From Actinobacteria bacterium HGW-Actinobacteria-7 (lineage in GTDB: Bacteria > Actinomycetota > Coriobacteriia > Anaerosomatales > PHET01): a DNA stretch of 64,000 nt. Position numbers and translations under genes: made by a program. The notes below the pieces were generated by a model, which saw only the letters and a list, made by a program, of their open reading frames with translations, did no database searches and was not told the origin of the DNA. Below are positions 43,392 to 53,214 of this stretch, in pieces; the first letter of the stretch is position 1; each line of letters opens with the position of its first letter. The stretch spans positions 96,464-160,463 of the forward strand of contig PHET01000001.1 of assembly GCA_002841275.1 (NCBI GenBank), written 5' to 3'.

Positions 43392-44735
43392 CTAGAACCC
43401 GGGGAAACCTCCCGGCATGCGCATGTGCTTCTTCCCCTTGCCCTGCATGGTCTTGAGCTGTTTCATCATCTTCCGTGTCTCGGCGAACTGCTTGAGGAGT
43501 CGGTTGACGTCGCTCACATGCACACCCGCACCACGCGCGACACGTTCCCTGCGTGTACCGTTCATGACTTTGGGGTTGGCGCGTTCTTTCAACGTCATGG
43601 AGCGAATGATGGCCTCCGTGCGGTCAAGTTCCTTCTCGTCCACCTGCGATTCAAGATCCTTGAGCTTCCCTGCACCCGGAAGTGACTTGAGCACACCCCC
43701 GAGTCCACCCATCTTCCGCACCTGGGATATCTGTGAGAGGAAGTCGTCGAGGGTGAAATCGCCTTTGCCCAGTCGCTGAGCTGTCTTCTCGTCCATCGGA
43801 GCGTCTGCGGCCGCCTCTTGGGCCTTCTCGATCAGAGACACCACGTCGCCCATGCCCAGGATGCGCTTGGCCATACGATCGGGGTGGAAGGGCTCGAATG
43901 CCTCAGGCTTCTCCCCCGCCGAGATGAACTTGATCGGCTTGCCCGTGACCTGCCGAATCGAGAGCGCCGCGCCTCCGCGGGCATCGCCATCCATCTTGCT
44001 CATGATCACGCCGTCGAAATTGACCTTCTCGGCAAATGCGGCGGCCACATTCACGGCGTCCTGGCCGGTCATCGCATCAACGACCATCAGAATCTGGTCG
44101 GGCTTGACCACATCGCGAATGGCTGCGGCCTCGTCCATCATCTCCTCATCGACGTGCAACCTGCCAGCCGTGTCGACGATGACGAGGTCTCTCAAGGAGT
44201 CAATCGCCGCTCGCACGCCTTGCTTCGCGATCGCAACAGGATCGGTGCCTTCGCCGCGATAGACAGGGATGTCCATCTCTCGTCCCAGCGCCTCGAGCTG
44301 GTCGATAGCGGCTGGTCGATGGACGTCACAGGCGACCATCAAGGGCCGGCGTCCCTGCTTCCGCATGAGATAGGCGAGTTTCGCCGTCGCGGTCGTCTTG
44401 CCGGAGCCCTGCAGCCCGACGAGCATGAGCACGTTGGGAATCCTACCCGAGAGCGCGAGCTTGCTGTTCGTGTCTCCCAGAAGGTGAACCATCTCGTCCA
44501 GAACGATCTTGATGACCTGCTGACCGGGGGTGAGCGAATTCATCACGTCGCTGCCCACGGCGCGCTCCTTGACGCGCGCTACGAACTCCTTGACCACCTT
44601 GAAATTGACGTCGGCTTCGAGCAGAGCCATGCGGATCTCGCGCATGGCAACATCGACGTCGGCTTCGCTGAGCCGGCCTTTGCCGGTCAGCCCGGCAAAG
44701 ATCTTCTGAAGTCGATCAGAGAGGTTATCGAACAT
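43392..44735 (-). CDS. ffh: Signal recognition particle protein Ffh (SRP54)
   Basis: This 447-residue GTPase binds signal sequences and 4.5S RNA. The N domain is followed by the G domain with G1 GLQGSGKTTATAKLA and DTAGR, then the M domain (about 300-447) with RRERVARGAGV and a Met/Lys/Gly-rich end. The ATG at 44733-44735 (MFDNLSDRLQ) is chosen over one nine bases upstream because GAAGGA then has proper spacing. ftsY lies upstream, separated from ffh by the third signal peptidase gene; YlxM, found between them in Bacillus, is absent. Confidence 0.96.
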   Translation of the reverse strand: MFDNLSDRLQKIFAGLTGKGRLSEADVDVAMREIRMALLEADVNFKVVKEFVARVKERAVGSDVMNSLTPGQQVIKIVLDEMVHLLGDTNSKLALSGRIPNVLMLVGLQGSGKTTATAKLAYLMRKQGRRPLMVACDVHRPAAIDQLEALGREMDIPVYRGEGTDPVAIAKQGVRAAIDSLRDLVIVDTAGRLHVDEEMMDEAAAIRDVVKPDQILMVVDAMTGQDAVNVAAAFAEKVNFDGVIMSKMDGDARGGAALSIRQVTGKPIKFISAGEKPEAFEPFHPDRMAKRILGMGDVVSLIEKAQEAAADAPMDEKTAQRLGKGDFTLDDFLSQISQVRKMGGLGGVLKSLPGAGKLKDLESQVDEKELDRTEAIIRSMTLKERANPKVMNGTRRERVARGAGVHVSDVNRLLKQFAETRKMMKQLKTMQGKGKKHMRMPGGFPGF

Positions 44736-44798
44736 ACAGGTCATTCCTTCGTGGTGGTCTGAGCCAGCCAGGTCCGGTACGGGCCTGCGGCAGGAGCC

Positions 44799-44807
44799 AG
44801 TGTATCA
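44799..44807 (-). promoter_or_regulatory. Weak extended -10 candidate upstream of ffh
   Basis: Minus-strand TGA-TACACT overlapping the stop codon of the signal peptidase gene. No clear -35. Possible internal promoter for ffh. Confidence 0.3.
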
Positions 44808-45371
44808 GCGAACGCGCGCCAGTCGAGTTATCGGTGCGAACACGTAGACCACGCGACCACGGATCGATGTGAGCGCAATCGGGCCCAGATCGCGACTGTC
44901 GAGTGCCACAGGACGGTTGTCACCCAGCACGTACACATGCCCCTCCGGAACGACGCTTGGCGGGCGAGAGGTGTCTGTGCGCGGGTTGGTGCGGATGGAA
45001 TCTAGGGATTCAACGGCACCGTTGACCAGCGCTATCCCCTGTCGGACTTCGATCGTGTCCCCAGGAAGTGCGACGATGCGCTTGATGAGTCCCTCCGGCT
45101 GGTTGTTCGCACCGGTGACATCGAAGACCACGATGTCACGCCGCACCGGTTCGCGGTAGGATTTTGTCACGAGCAGCAGATCGCCGGAGCGCAAGGTCGG
45201 CTCCATGGAGTCCCCGTCCACACGGCTCGTGTGGAACAACACCTCGAATACTAACAACAAGACGACAAGCACGACCGCAAGCGGAACGAGCAGCTTGCGC
45301 GCGAGATGATCCCCCGTCGGCGGCGCTCCCGGAGCTAGAGCCGTAGGTCCGATGTAGAGATCATCACTCAC
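44805..45371 (-). CDS. lepB: Signal peptidase I (third paralogue)
   Basis: This 188-residue signal peptidase has a membrane helix at about 25-45, the Ser motif VDGDSMEPTLRSGD, the Lys motif IKRIVALPGDTIE and the LGDNRPVALDSRDLG box. It differs more from the tandem pair at 39986-41221 than they do from each other. The GTG at 45369-45371 (VSDDLYIGP) overlaps the ftsY stop by 8 bases; the frame opening at 45668 lies inside ftsY and is rejected. Its location between ftsY and ffh places a processing peptidase in the SRP operon. Confidence 0.92.
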   Translation of the reverse strand: MSDDLYIGPTALAPGAPPTGDHLARKLLVPLAVVLVVLLLVFEVLFHTSRVDGDSMEPTLRSGDLLLVTKSYREPVRRDIVVFDVTGANNQPEGLIKRIVALPGDTIEVRQGIALVNGAVESLDSIRTNPRTDTSRPPSVVPEGHVYVLGDNRPVALDSRDLGPIALTSIRGRVVYVFAPITRLARVR

Positions 45372-46275
45372 CGCGAACGAGCGCTCTGGCGAACAGCGCG
45401 GACTCGAACGGGCGAAGGTCATCGATACTCTCGCCCACACCGATGCGGAGTATCGGAATACCCAGCTCGCGGGAGATAGCCACGGCGATGCCACCTTTGG
45501 ACGTCCCATCCAACTTGGTGAGCACGATTCCGTCGACGCCCATCGCGGCGTTGAACTCCCGCGCCTGGGCGAGCCCGTTCTGACCGGTTGTCGCGTCCAT
45601 GACAAGCAGCGTGCGCACAGGGTGTGCGCATCGAGACGCTGTGACCCGCTGGACCTTCTGTAGCTCACGCATCAGGTCCGCAGAGGTGTGCAGGCGCCCG
45701 GCGGTATCGATGAGCGTCAGGTCAGCACCGCGTTGCTCGGCAGCAACAACTGAATCGAACGCGACTGACGCGGGATCGGCGCCCCTGTCCTTGCGAATGA
45801 CATCGACGCCTGCGCGATCAGCCCACACATCCAACTGCTCGGATGCCGCCGCCCGAAACGTGTCAGCGCTGCCCAGCAGCACGCTCCTGCCCTGGTCGAC
45901 GGCCTGCTTGGCGAGCTTGCCGACAGATGTGGTCTTTCCGGCACCGTTGATGCCCACAACGAGCACCGTGACGGGTGACTCATCCAGCAGGTCCGGCGAC
46001 TGCGAGAACTCGCGAGCGATTCGCTCTTCGAGCATGTCGAGTACGGCCGAGGCGTCCGGCAAAGCCTTGCGCGCAGACTGCTCGCGAAGATCGGCAACCA
46101 TCTCGGTGGTGGCCGTGACTCCCATGTCCGAGCCGATCAACGCGTCTTCCAGGTCGGCCCAGAACTCCTCATCGAGATCTGGACCGCGATTCAGCAGGAC
46201 GTTGAGCTGCTCACCAAGACGCTCCCGGCTCTTGGAGAGACCCTGAGAGAGGCGCCTAAACCACGGGGTGCTCAT
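45364..46275 (-). CDS. ftsY: SRP receptor FtsY
   Basis: This 303-residue SRP GTPase docks Ffh-ribosome complexes at the membrane. The N domain (about 1-90) is followed by the G domain with GINGAGKTTSVGKLA, DTAGRLHTS and the TKLDGTSKGG closing motif. There is no long acidic A domain, as in many Gram-positive FtsY proteins. The ATG overlaps the smc stop by 20 bases. Confidence 0.95.
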   Translation of the reverse strand: MSTPWFRRLSQGLSKSRERLGEQLNVLLNRGPDLDEEFWADLEDALIGSDMGVTATTEMVADLREQSARKALPDASAVLDMLEERIAREFSQSPDLLDESPVTVLVVGINGAGKTTSVGKLAKQAVDQGRSVLLGSADTFRAAASEQLDVWADRAGVDVIRKDRGADPASVAFDSVVAAEQRGADLTLIDTAGRLHTSADLMRELQKVQRVTASRCAHPVRTLLVMDATTGQNGLAQAREFNAAMGVDGIVLTKLDGTSKGGIAVAISRELGIPILRIGVGESIDDLRPFESALFARALVRGE

Positions 46276-49200
46276 GGACGTCTTCCGCGTGCTCGAGGGC
46301 CCGGTCGAGCTTCTGGCTGACCACCTTGCTCACGCCATCAGCCTGCATGGAGACCCCGTACAGCACATCGGCCATCTCCATGGTGCGTCTCTGGTGTGTC
46401 ACAACGATGAACTGGGTGTGCGTGCGCATAGAGTCAGTGAACGCCACGAAACGGCGCAGGTTCGTATCATCGAGCGCCGCCTCCACCTCGTCGAGGATGT
46501 AGAAGGGGCACGGGCGGGTCCGGTAGACGGCGAAGAGCAGCGCAAGCGCAGTCAACGACTTCTCTCCGCCGGACATGAGCGACATCTTCGCGAGCTTCTT
46601 ACCTCTCGGCTGGGCGATGACCTCCACGCCAGTGAGTTCAGGATCGTCGGGCGCCGTCAGCTGCAACTGTGCCGTTCCGCCGGGGAAGAGCACGGAGAAT
46701 ATCTCCTGGAAGTGCTTGTCGACCTGTTCGAACGTTTCAAGAAAACGATCCCTCATCTTTCGATCGATGGCAGCAACGACCTTGTAGAGGGCCTTCCGTG
46801 ACGAATCAAGATCGCCGATCTGCGCGATCATGAAGTCACGGCGTCCCTTCAGCGTGTCGAACTCCTCGACCGCTACCGGGTTCACAGGGCCCAGATTGGC
46901 TATCCGCTTGCGCAGCGCGTGTGCGCGGTCCTCGGTCTCGGTTCTGTCCTCGAGCGCCGGACTCTGGAGCGCCGTCTCAAGCGAGAGCCCCAGCTCTTCG
47001 ACGATCCTGCGGACAGCAAGATTGACCTGAAGCTCAAGCTGGCCCTTGTCGACGCGAAGCCCACTCATCGATTCGTTCTTGCCGTCTATCTCGGCCTGAA
47101 CCATCCGCACGGCGTCTTGGGCGTCATGAATAGTCGTCCGGAGCGATTCGGAGTCAGCCTGCTCGAAACGCGCTCGGTCACGCAGCTTCACGGCCAGCTG
47201 GTCAGCCCTGTCCTGCAGAATCGCATAGAGGTCGTGCAGCGGCTGGATGCGCTCCCTCAACAGCTCGAGCGAACGCTCGGTGTCGCGAGACAACCGCAGC
47301 GTGTCCTCGAGCTCCTTGAGCTCGGCGGCGATCGTGTTGACTTGGCGCTTGAGATGGACCTCCCGCTCGGAGACCGTGGCGATCTCAACCTGACACCCGC
47401 TCAGGCGCTCCGAGATCGCGCTCTCCTCACGGAACCTGGAATCGCGCTGCTCACGCGAAAGGTGGGACGCCTCTTCCAGCCTCTCAATCTCCAACTCGCC
47501 CGCGGCTATCCGCTCGGCGATCCGAGCGATAGCAGGCCGGTCCTTGGCGGTCTTCTCGGCGATATCGTTGATGCGACGCTCAACGCCCGCAGCTTCGTTC
47601 TCAAATGCTGTGAGCTGCTCCTCAAGCCGGCCGACTTCCGCGAGCAGCGAATCGTGTTCCCCGGCCAGCGCAGCGATCTTCTGGGAGAGTTCGAGCGCGT
47701 CCTGCTGAGCCAGAGCGAGGGCCTCCTCGGCCCCTGAGGAGGCCGATTCCGCCTCACCCACAGAAGCCGTCAAGGCCCCGATCTCATCGGTGAGTTCGTT
47801 GATACGTCGCTTCCGGGTGAGGACGCCCTCGGTGTCCGAGACCTGCGTACCCAACGTGAGCTTGCCGTTGGGCCAGACTACAGCGCCTTCAGGAGTGACG
47901 AACCGCGCCCCCGAACCGTCGGCTGCCGATGCAGCTAGCGCCTCCTGGATAGAAGACACCACGAACACGTCGCCGAGCAGGGCCTCGACAGCCGGACGCA
48001 CAGACTCGACACAATCGAGCTCATCAAAGAGCCGCGCACCGCTCTTGGGGTTGGCTCGCGGACGCGAACGCATGCCTTCTACAGGAATCAGTGCTATCTC
48101 GCCCTCGGACTCATCGTTGAGACGGTTGGCTACCCGGAGCGCAGCGTCCGTGTCAGTGACGAGCAGTCCAAACAGGTCCGCGCCAAGAAGCCGTTCGACC
48201 AGGGACTCATAGCGCTCCGGAGCACCGATCGCCTCAGCCAGCGGCCCGATGATCCCGGGCAGCTCCTTTTGTTTGCTGATCGCCCACGCGAGCGCGGGCG
48301 AAGCCGTGGCGAACGCGCGATCGACTTCTTCGAGGCCGCGGACCTCTGCGCGTGCTGCCGAGAGTGACTCACGGCGGGCCTCGAGCTCTCGGCGCCGCGA
48401 ATCGAGCACTCGGACGCGCTTGTCGACGTCGGAATCAGCGAGAGCCGCCTCGCGCTTGACCTTGGACAGCTGGCCGCTGAGCGTCTCGAGCCTCGAGCGC
48501 CGGGCTGACAGGGTGGATTGCGCCGACTGCCCCTGCTCACGTATGTGCTGAGCCCGCTCGCCGAGAAGATCCTGCTCGAGCGAGCACGCGGCAAGAGCCT
48601 GCTCGGACTTGGCGGCGGCTGCTCGGTCATCCTCAAGCATCTTGCGGGCCCGACGGAGTTCGGATCCGAGGCGAGACAGATCATCGTCAGCGGCCATACG
48701 GGCCTTGCGACCGGCTTCGGCCTCACGACGCAGCTCACCGAGCTGGTTATAGAGCGCCTTGAGTCTGCCGTCAGTCTCTGTGCGCTCTTTGCGAAGCATC
48801 TCCAGTTCTCTGCCTCGCGACGCAGAACGCGTGTCAGCCTGGTGCACCTTCGCACGGAGCTCGGACAGCCGCGACACGAGGTTCTTGCCCTTCTCCTCGA
48901 GAAGCAGAAGGCCCGCGTCAAGTCGCTCGAGAATCGACTGCATGCGTCGTCGCTGCTCGGACAGGTCGCCGACGAACAGCCCCTTCTCCTCGAGCAGGTT
49001 CTGGAACTTCTGAAGCTCGGCTTCCTTCTCGGCCAGACGGAGCCGGGAGAGCTCAACGTCGGCGTCAGCCTCCTTCTCGATCTTGGTGAGTTCATCCCAC
49101 CGAGTCTGGAGTGCGCGAAGATCATCGACCGCCAGTGCGGCTTCGATGTCGCGAAGCCCAGTGACCAGCTCACCGTGAGTCGCGGCCTTGGTGGCCTGCC

Positions 49201-49819
49201 GCTCCAACGGTCGCAACTGGCGCTCTATCTCAGTCGAGATGTCGCGTGCGCGCGCAAGGTGAGTCTCCATGCTGGCGAGCTTGCGCAGCGCTCGTTCCTT
49301 GCGCTTCTTGTGCTTGAGTACGCCAGCGGCTTCCTCGATCAGCGAACGACGTTCTTCCGCCCGCGAGTTCAACACTTCGTCGAGTCGGCCCTGGCTGATA
49401 ATCGAATGCGTATCTCGTCCAAGACCCGAATCGTGCAGCAGATCCTGAACATCCATGAGTCGCGCAGGGGCTTGGTTGATGAGGTACTCGCTGTCACCAG
49501 ACCGGTACATCCGCCTGGTGATGGTGACCTCGTTGAACTCGAGCGGCAGCGTACCATCCGAGTTGTCCAGCACCAGGTCGACCTCAGCGACACCGACCGG
49601 CTGACGCGCAGAGGAACCTGCGAAGATCACGTCCTCCATCGCCTGTCCGCGCAGCGACTTGGCGCTCTGTTCGCCCAGCACCCACAAGACGGCATCGGAG
49701 ATGTTCGACTTGCCTGAGCCGTTGGGTCCAACCACGACGGTCACCCCAGGCTCGAGCGACAGCACGCTGCGGTCCGCAAACGACTTGAAACCCTTGAGTA
49801 TGAGCGAGGTTAGGTGCAC
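46256..49819 (-). CDS. smc: Chromosome segregation protein SMC
   Basis: This 1187-residue ATPase is the core of SMC-ScpAB condensin. The Walker A motif GPNGSGKSN is at residues 31-39, two long coiled coils flank the hinge (about residues 500-660), and the C-terminal head carries the LMSGGEKSLTALAL signature and the DEVEAALDD Walker B. The GTG at 49817-49819 (VHLTSLILKG) with AGGGGG upstream is chosen over the longer frame. The rnc-smc-ftsY order is the standard one. Confidence 0.96.
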   Translation of the reverse strand: MHLTSLILKGFKSFADRSVLSLEPGVTVVVGPNGSGKSNISDAVLWVLGEQSAKSLRGQAMEDVIFAGSSARQPVGVAEVDLVLDNSDGTLPLEFNEVTITRRMYRSGDSEYLINQAPARLMDVQDLLHDSGLGRDTHSIISQGRLDEVLNSRAEERRSLIEEAAGVLKHKKRKERALRKLASMETHLARARDISTEIERQLRPLERQATKAATHGELVTGLRDIEAALAVDDLRALQTRWDELTKIEKEADADVELSRLRLAEKEAELQKFQNLLEEKGLFVGDLSEQRRRMQSILERLDAGLLLLEEKGKNLVSRLSELRAKVHQADTRSASRGRELEMLRKERTETDGRLKALYNQLGELRREAEAGRKARMAADDDLSRLGSELRRARKMLEDDRAAAAKSEQALAACSLEQDLLGERAQHIREQGQSAQSTLSARRSRLETLSGQLSKVKREAALADSDVDKRVRVLDSRRRELEARRESLSAARAEVRGLEEVDRAFATASPALAWAISKQKELPGIIGPLAEAIGAPERYESLVERLLGADLFGLLVTDTDAALRVANRLNDESEGEIALIPVEGMRSRPRANPKSGARLFDELDCVESVRPAVEALLGDVFVVSSIQEALAASAADGSGARFVTPEGAVVWPNGKLTLGTQVSDTEGVLTRKRRINELTDEIGALTASVGEAESASSGAEEALALAQQDALELSQKIAALAGEHDSLLAEVGRLEEQLTAFENEAAGVERRINDIAEKTAKDRPAIARIAERIAAGELEIERLEEASHLSREQRDSRFREESAISERLSGCQVEIATVSEREVHLKRQVNTIAAELKELEDTLRLSRDTERSLELLRERIQPLHDLYAILQDRADQLAVKLRDRARFEQADSESLRTTIHDAQDAVRMVQAEIDGKNESMSGLRVDKGQLELQVNLAVRRIVEELGLSLETALQSPALEDRTETEDRAHALRKRIANLGPVNPVAVEEFDTLKGRRDFMIAQIGDLDSSRKALYKVVAAIDRKMRDRFLETFEQVDKHFQEIFSVLFPGGTAQLQLTAPDDPELTGVEVIAQPRGKKLAKMSLMSGGEKSLTALALLFAVYRTRPCPFYILDEVEAALDDTNLRRFVAFTDSMRTHTQFIVVTHQRRTMEMADVLYGVSMQADGVSKVVSQKLDRALEHAEDVHEHPVV

Positions 49820-49923
49820 GGTCCCCCTAGGGAAAAGGCAGGTCGAACGCGGAATACGTGCTGCGCAACAGCGCCGCACAGTTTAACACAGGACCACACT
49901 CCTGAAGCGGGTCTGACCAGTGC

Positions 49924-50634
49924 TCAGAGTTCGGCTACGGCGGCAGCGGCGGCATGCGCCTCAGCCTCTTTCTTCGTCCGTCCGACTCCGACGCCCAACA
50001 CCTCGCCAGCGACCTCGACAACTGCTGTGAACTGGCGATCATGAGGCGGACCCTGCTCGCCCTCTATGCGATACGCAGGAGTCTCCCCACGCGCCTGCAG
50101 AACTTCCTGAAGCACAGACTTGGGATTCTCGGGAGAGTCCGCCGCATCCTCGCTGATCAGCGGGCCCAGCGTCCGCAAAACCCACACGCGTGCCGCCTCA
50201 GCGCCAGCATCAAGGTACAACGCCGCAGTCAGCGCTTCATAGGTGTTCTCGAGAGCCGACGTCAGACCCCTTCGTCCGGTGCCCCGTTCACTCCGGCCCA
50301 CTATCAACGCATCTTCCAGACCCAGCTCGCGTGCGACCTGCGCGAGGACCGAACCCGCGACTACCGACACCTTGATGCGCGTCAGGCCGCCTTCGGGCAG
50401 CTCAGGATATCGTCGGAACGCCTCCTCGGCGATGAAGAGTCCTACCACAGAGTCGCCCAAGAACTCCAGACGCTCATAGAACGAGGCGGGGTCTTTGGCC
50501 TCAACAGCCGATGGATGCGTGAGAGCGCTACGCAGCAACTTGCGATCGGTGAAGACATGACCCATCACGCGCTCTGCCAGCGCGAGACGCTCAGACAGTT
50601 CGAGATTGCCGGACGTGTTCGAATCAGAAGTCAC
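49924..50634 (-). CDS. rnc: Ribonuclease III
   Basis: This 236-residue double-strand-specific endonuclease processes rRNA precursors and structured mRNAs. The catalytic signature ERLEFLGDSVVG lies near residue 50, a second acidic cluster (NTYEALTAALYLDAG) near residue 125, and the C-terminal dsRBD (about 165-236) ends with KKEAEAHAAAAAVAEL. The start is GTG (50632-50634). It follows fabF by 9 bases. Confidence 0.96.
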   Translation of the reverse strand: MTSDSNTSGNLELSERLALAERVMGHVFTDRKLLRSALTHPSAVEAKDPASFYERLEFLGDSVVGLFIAEEAFRRYPELPEGGLTRIKVSVVAGSVLAQVARELGLEDALIVGRSERGTGRRGLTSALENTYEALTAALYLDAGAEAARVWVLRTLGPLISEDAADSPENPKSVLQEVLQARGETPAYRIEGEQGPPHDRQFTAVVEVAGEVLGVGVGRTKKEAEAHAAAAAVAEL

Positions 50635-50643
50635 TATGCCGCC

Positions 50644-51873
50644 TCAGGGGCGCGCCAGAACCAGAGTCGCATTATGCCCGCCGAATCCAAAGGAGTTGCT
50701 CATGCACACCTTCAGATCCACCTTCCGGGCAGTGTTGGCCACGTAGTCCAGGTCACATTCGGGGTCCGGATCGTTCAGGTTGATCGTGGGAGGGACAAGT
50801 CCGTTCTCCATCGCGAGCACGCACGCAACGGCCTCAACAGCGCCTGCACCGCCGAGCATGTGACCCATCATCGACTTGGTGCTGGAGACGAGCGGTACAT
50901 CCGAGCCGAACACCTGCTTCACTGCATTGGTCTCTGCGAGGTCTCCCACGGGGGTTGAGGTCCCGTGTGCGTTGATGTATCCGACGTCCGAGGGCACCAG
51001 CCCAGCCTTCTCGAGCGACTGGCGCATCGAGCGCATGGCACCACTGCCGTCCGGCGCCGGGGCTGTGACATGGTATGCGTCCGCTGATGCCCCGTAGCCC
51101 AGTATCTCTGCACGGATATGGGCTCCACGCGCAACAGCGTGATCCCACTCCTCGAGCACCAGCACGGCACCTCCCTCGGCGATCACGAAGCCGTCGCGGC
51201 TCGCGCTCCAAGGACGCGATGCGCCCTGCGGATCATCGTTTCTGGTGGACAACGCTCTGGCTGCCGAGAAACCCGCAACGCCCAGAGGCGTCACTCCCGC
51301 ATCAAACCCGCCCGCGACAACAACATCCACATCGTTTCGCCGGATCGCCTCGAAGGCCTCACCGATCGAGTGGTTGCCCGTCGCGCACGCGGACACCGGC
51401 GCGTAGTTGATTCCTTTGAGGTTGTAGCGGATGGAGATGTGGCCGGCCGCAAGGTCGACGATCATCATCGGGACAAGGAACGGGCTGATGCGACCCGGAC
51501 CGCGCTCGTTGAGGACAGCGGTCTGCTCCTCCATCGTCCCGAGACCGCCGATACCGGAGCCGACGATAACGCCCGCGCGAAGCGCAAGCTCATCGTCTAT
51601 CTCTGTCAGGCCGGCCTCGGAAAGCGCCTCATGGGCAGCCACCATGGCGAACTGCTGGAAACGCGCCATACGGCGTGACTCTTTGGACGCCATCACCGTC
51701 GACGGGTCAAAGTCATGGATGTAGCCGGCGATACGAGAGGGATAGGCCGACGTATCGAAGTGCTCGATCGTGCTTATCCCGCTGCGACCCGCGGCCAGCG
51801 AATCCCACATCGCTTCAACGCCGATGCCCGTGCAGGTGACAACACCCATTCCGGTTACTGCGACTCTTCTCAT
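50644..51873 (-). CDS. fabF: 3-oxoacyl-ACP synthase II (FabF)
   Basis: This 409-residue condensing enzyme elongates acyl-ACP with malonyl-ACP. The catalytic triad is Cys163 in VSACATGNHSIG, a His in NAHGTSTPVGD and a His in SMMGHMLGGAG. The ATG begins one base after the NMO-like gene stop. It is the last gene of the fab cluster; no fabZ dehydratase or acc carboxylase genes are in the window. Confidence 0.95.
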   Translation of the reverse strand: MRRVAVTGMGVVTCTGIGVEAMWDSLAAGRSGISTIEHFDTSAYPSRIAGYIHDFDPSTVMASKESRRMARFQQFAMVAAHEALSEAGLTEIDDELALRAGVIVGSGIGGLGTMEEQTAVLNERGPGRISPFLVPMMIVDLAAGHISIRYNLKGINYAPVSACATGNHSIGEAFEAIRRNDVDVVVAGGFDAGVTPLGVAGFSAARALSTRNDDPQGASRPWSASRDGFVIAEGGAVLVLEEWDHAVARGAHIRAEILGYGASADAYHVTAPAPDGSGAMRSMRQSLEKAGLVPSDVGYINAHGTSTPVGDLAETNAVKQVFGSDVPLVSSTKSMMGHMLGGAGAVEAVACVLAMENGLVPPTINLNDPDPECDLDYVANTARKVDLKVCMSNSFGFGGHNATLVLARP

Positions 51874-52830
51874 CTACGCAACCTCCTGCGCCTCACGCCA
51901 CTCACGTTCGAGGCGCTCCACGAGCTCGGCGACCGAGGGGACATCGTGGATGCGCGCCGCCGCTGAGCCGGCGAACACCAGCCCCTGCTCGACATCACCC
52001 TGCTGCGCCATCTCCAGCTCGCGAATGATGCAGTACTCCTTGTGACACTCCTTGAGGCACGCGCGACACGACGGAATCGGAGGATAGTCCCCGCTCTGAG
52101 TGCGCTCCCAGAACGGGTTGCGTAGTGCGCGCCCGGGAAGACCCACGGGACTCTTGACTATGACGACATCTGCCTCAGTCGCGTCTACGTACATCTGTTT
52201 GAAGGCGGGAGGCGCGGAAGACTCGACAGTCGCCGCGAACCGGCTACCCATCTGAACGCCCGCAGCTCCCATCTCCAGCGCCCTGCTGATATCTGCGCCG
52301 GTGATCACTCCACCGGCAGCGATGACCGGGATGTCGACCGCTTCGACTATCTCAGGCAAAAGCTCGAGCATCGGTCGGTCGGTGCCCAGATGGCCACCTG
52401 CCTCGACTCCCTCGACGACCACAGCAGCCGCTCCGAACTTCTGTGCAAGCTTGGCAACACGTGGGCTACCGACAATAGGGACCATCGGCACACCGGCGTC
52501 CTTGCACCACGTGAACACGTCGCGCGAGAAGCCAGCGCCCGCGATGACAATATCGATGCCCTCATCAAGAGCGGCATGCACCAGGTCGCTGAACTTGCGA
52601 ACGGCGACCATGATATTCACGCCGACAATGCCGGTCGTTGCCGCCTTTGCCGAACGAATCTCGGCACGCAGTTCGTCGACGGAAAGACCGCTTCCAGCGA
52701 TCACACCAATGCCACCAGCTTCTGCGACGGCCGCTGCGAGCGGCGACAGAGAGATGCGTACAGCCATCCCACCTTGGATGATGGGGAGCCGAGCCGTATG
52801 CGGGCCGATGGTCAAGGGGGGCATCTTCAC
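51874..52830 (-). CDS. FabK/nitronate monooxygenase-like FMN protein with Cys cluster
   Basis: This 318-residue TIM-barrel flavoprotein of the NPD/FabK superfamily has IIQGGMAVRIS at the N-terminus, VVEGVEAGGHLGTDRP as the catalytic His region, and IPVIAAGGVITGADI and GAAGVQMGSRFAAT for phosphate binding. Near the C-terminus four cysteines (255, 258, 262, 267; C-x2-C-x3-C-x4-C) form a cluster that FabK proper lacks. It could be a second enoyl-ACP reductase, a nitronate monooxygenase, or an enzyme of a related anaerobic reaction. The start is GTG at 52828-52830, or the ATG six bases inside. The site between acpP and fabF links it to lipid synthesis. Confidence 0.88.
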   Translation of the reverse strand: MKMPPLTIGPHTARLPIIQGGMAVRISLSPLAAAVAEAGGIGVIAGSGLSVDELRAEIRSAKAATTGIVGVNIMVAVRKFSDLVHAALDEGIDIVIAGAGFSRDVFTWCKDAGVPMVPIVGSPRVAKLAQKFGAAAVVVEGVEAGGHLGTDRPMLELLPEIVEAVDIPVIAAGGVITGADISRALEMGAAGVQMGSRFAATVESSAPPAFKQMYVDATEADVVIVKSPVGLPGRALRNPFWERTQSGDYPPIPSCRACLKECHKEYCIIRELEMAQQGDVEQGLVFAGSAAARIHDVPSVAELVERLEREWREAQEVA

Positions 52831-52922
52831 GTGAACAAGTCTCTCTACTCGAGATCGGACTGCGTGTATCCGGACCCGGACAGCCCCAAGGGCCGCCGGG
52901 TCCGATCACACCGCATAGTCAA

Positions 52923-53159
52923 CTAGGTGGCCTCGATATAGGCTATCGCATCCCCAACAGTCTTGATGCTCTCTGCCTGCTCGTCGGGGATCGAGATACC
53001 AAACTCCTCCTCGAGGGCCATGACGAGCTCGACGATGTCGAGCGAGTCGGCACCGAGGTCATCAACGAACGAGGCTTCTTCGGTCACATCCGCCTCGTCG
53101 ACGTTGAGCTGCTCGACGATCACTGCTTTGACTTTCTCGATGATCTCTTCGTGCTCCAT
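52923..53159 (-). CDS. acpP: Acyl carrier protein
   Basis: This 78-residue acidic protein carries acyl chains on a phosphopantetheine arm at Ser39 in [11 protein letters not shown]. The length and helical pattern are standard. The ATG at 53157-53159 is preceded by GGAGGGAGGTG, far better than the frame opening at 53180. Confidence 0.97.
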   Translation of the reverse strand: MEHEEIIEKVKAVIVEQLNVDEADVTEEASFVDDLGADSLDIVELVMALEEEFGISIPDEQAESIKTVGDAIAYIEAT

Positions 53160-53214
53160 GAACACACCTCCCTCCGACAAGTTCTCAGTTTCTACGGACT
53201 ACTCGTCCGGCAAG

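Noticed and set aside
45372-45668. Long N-terminus on the third signal peptidase
   Set aside because: It overlaps ftsY out of frame and lacks any peptidase feature; the GTG at 45371 gives a normal-sized enzyme.
48518-49717. A 399-codon open frame on the plus strand opposite smc
   Set aside because: High-GC antisense shadow of a gene with complete SMC motifs; no ribosome site or recognisable domain. The same holds for long plus-strand frames opposite ftsK (1078-2046), infB (17352-18230), dxr (25583-26503), uppS (27841-28806) and ffh (43818-44762).
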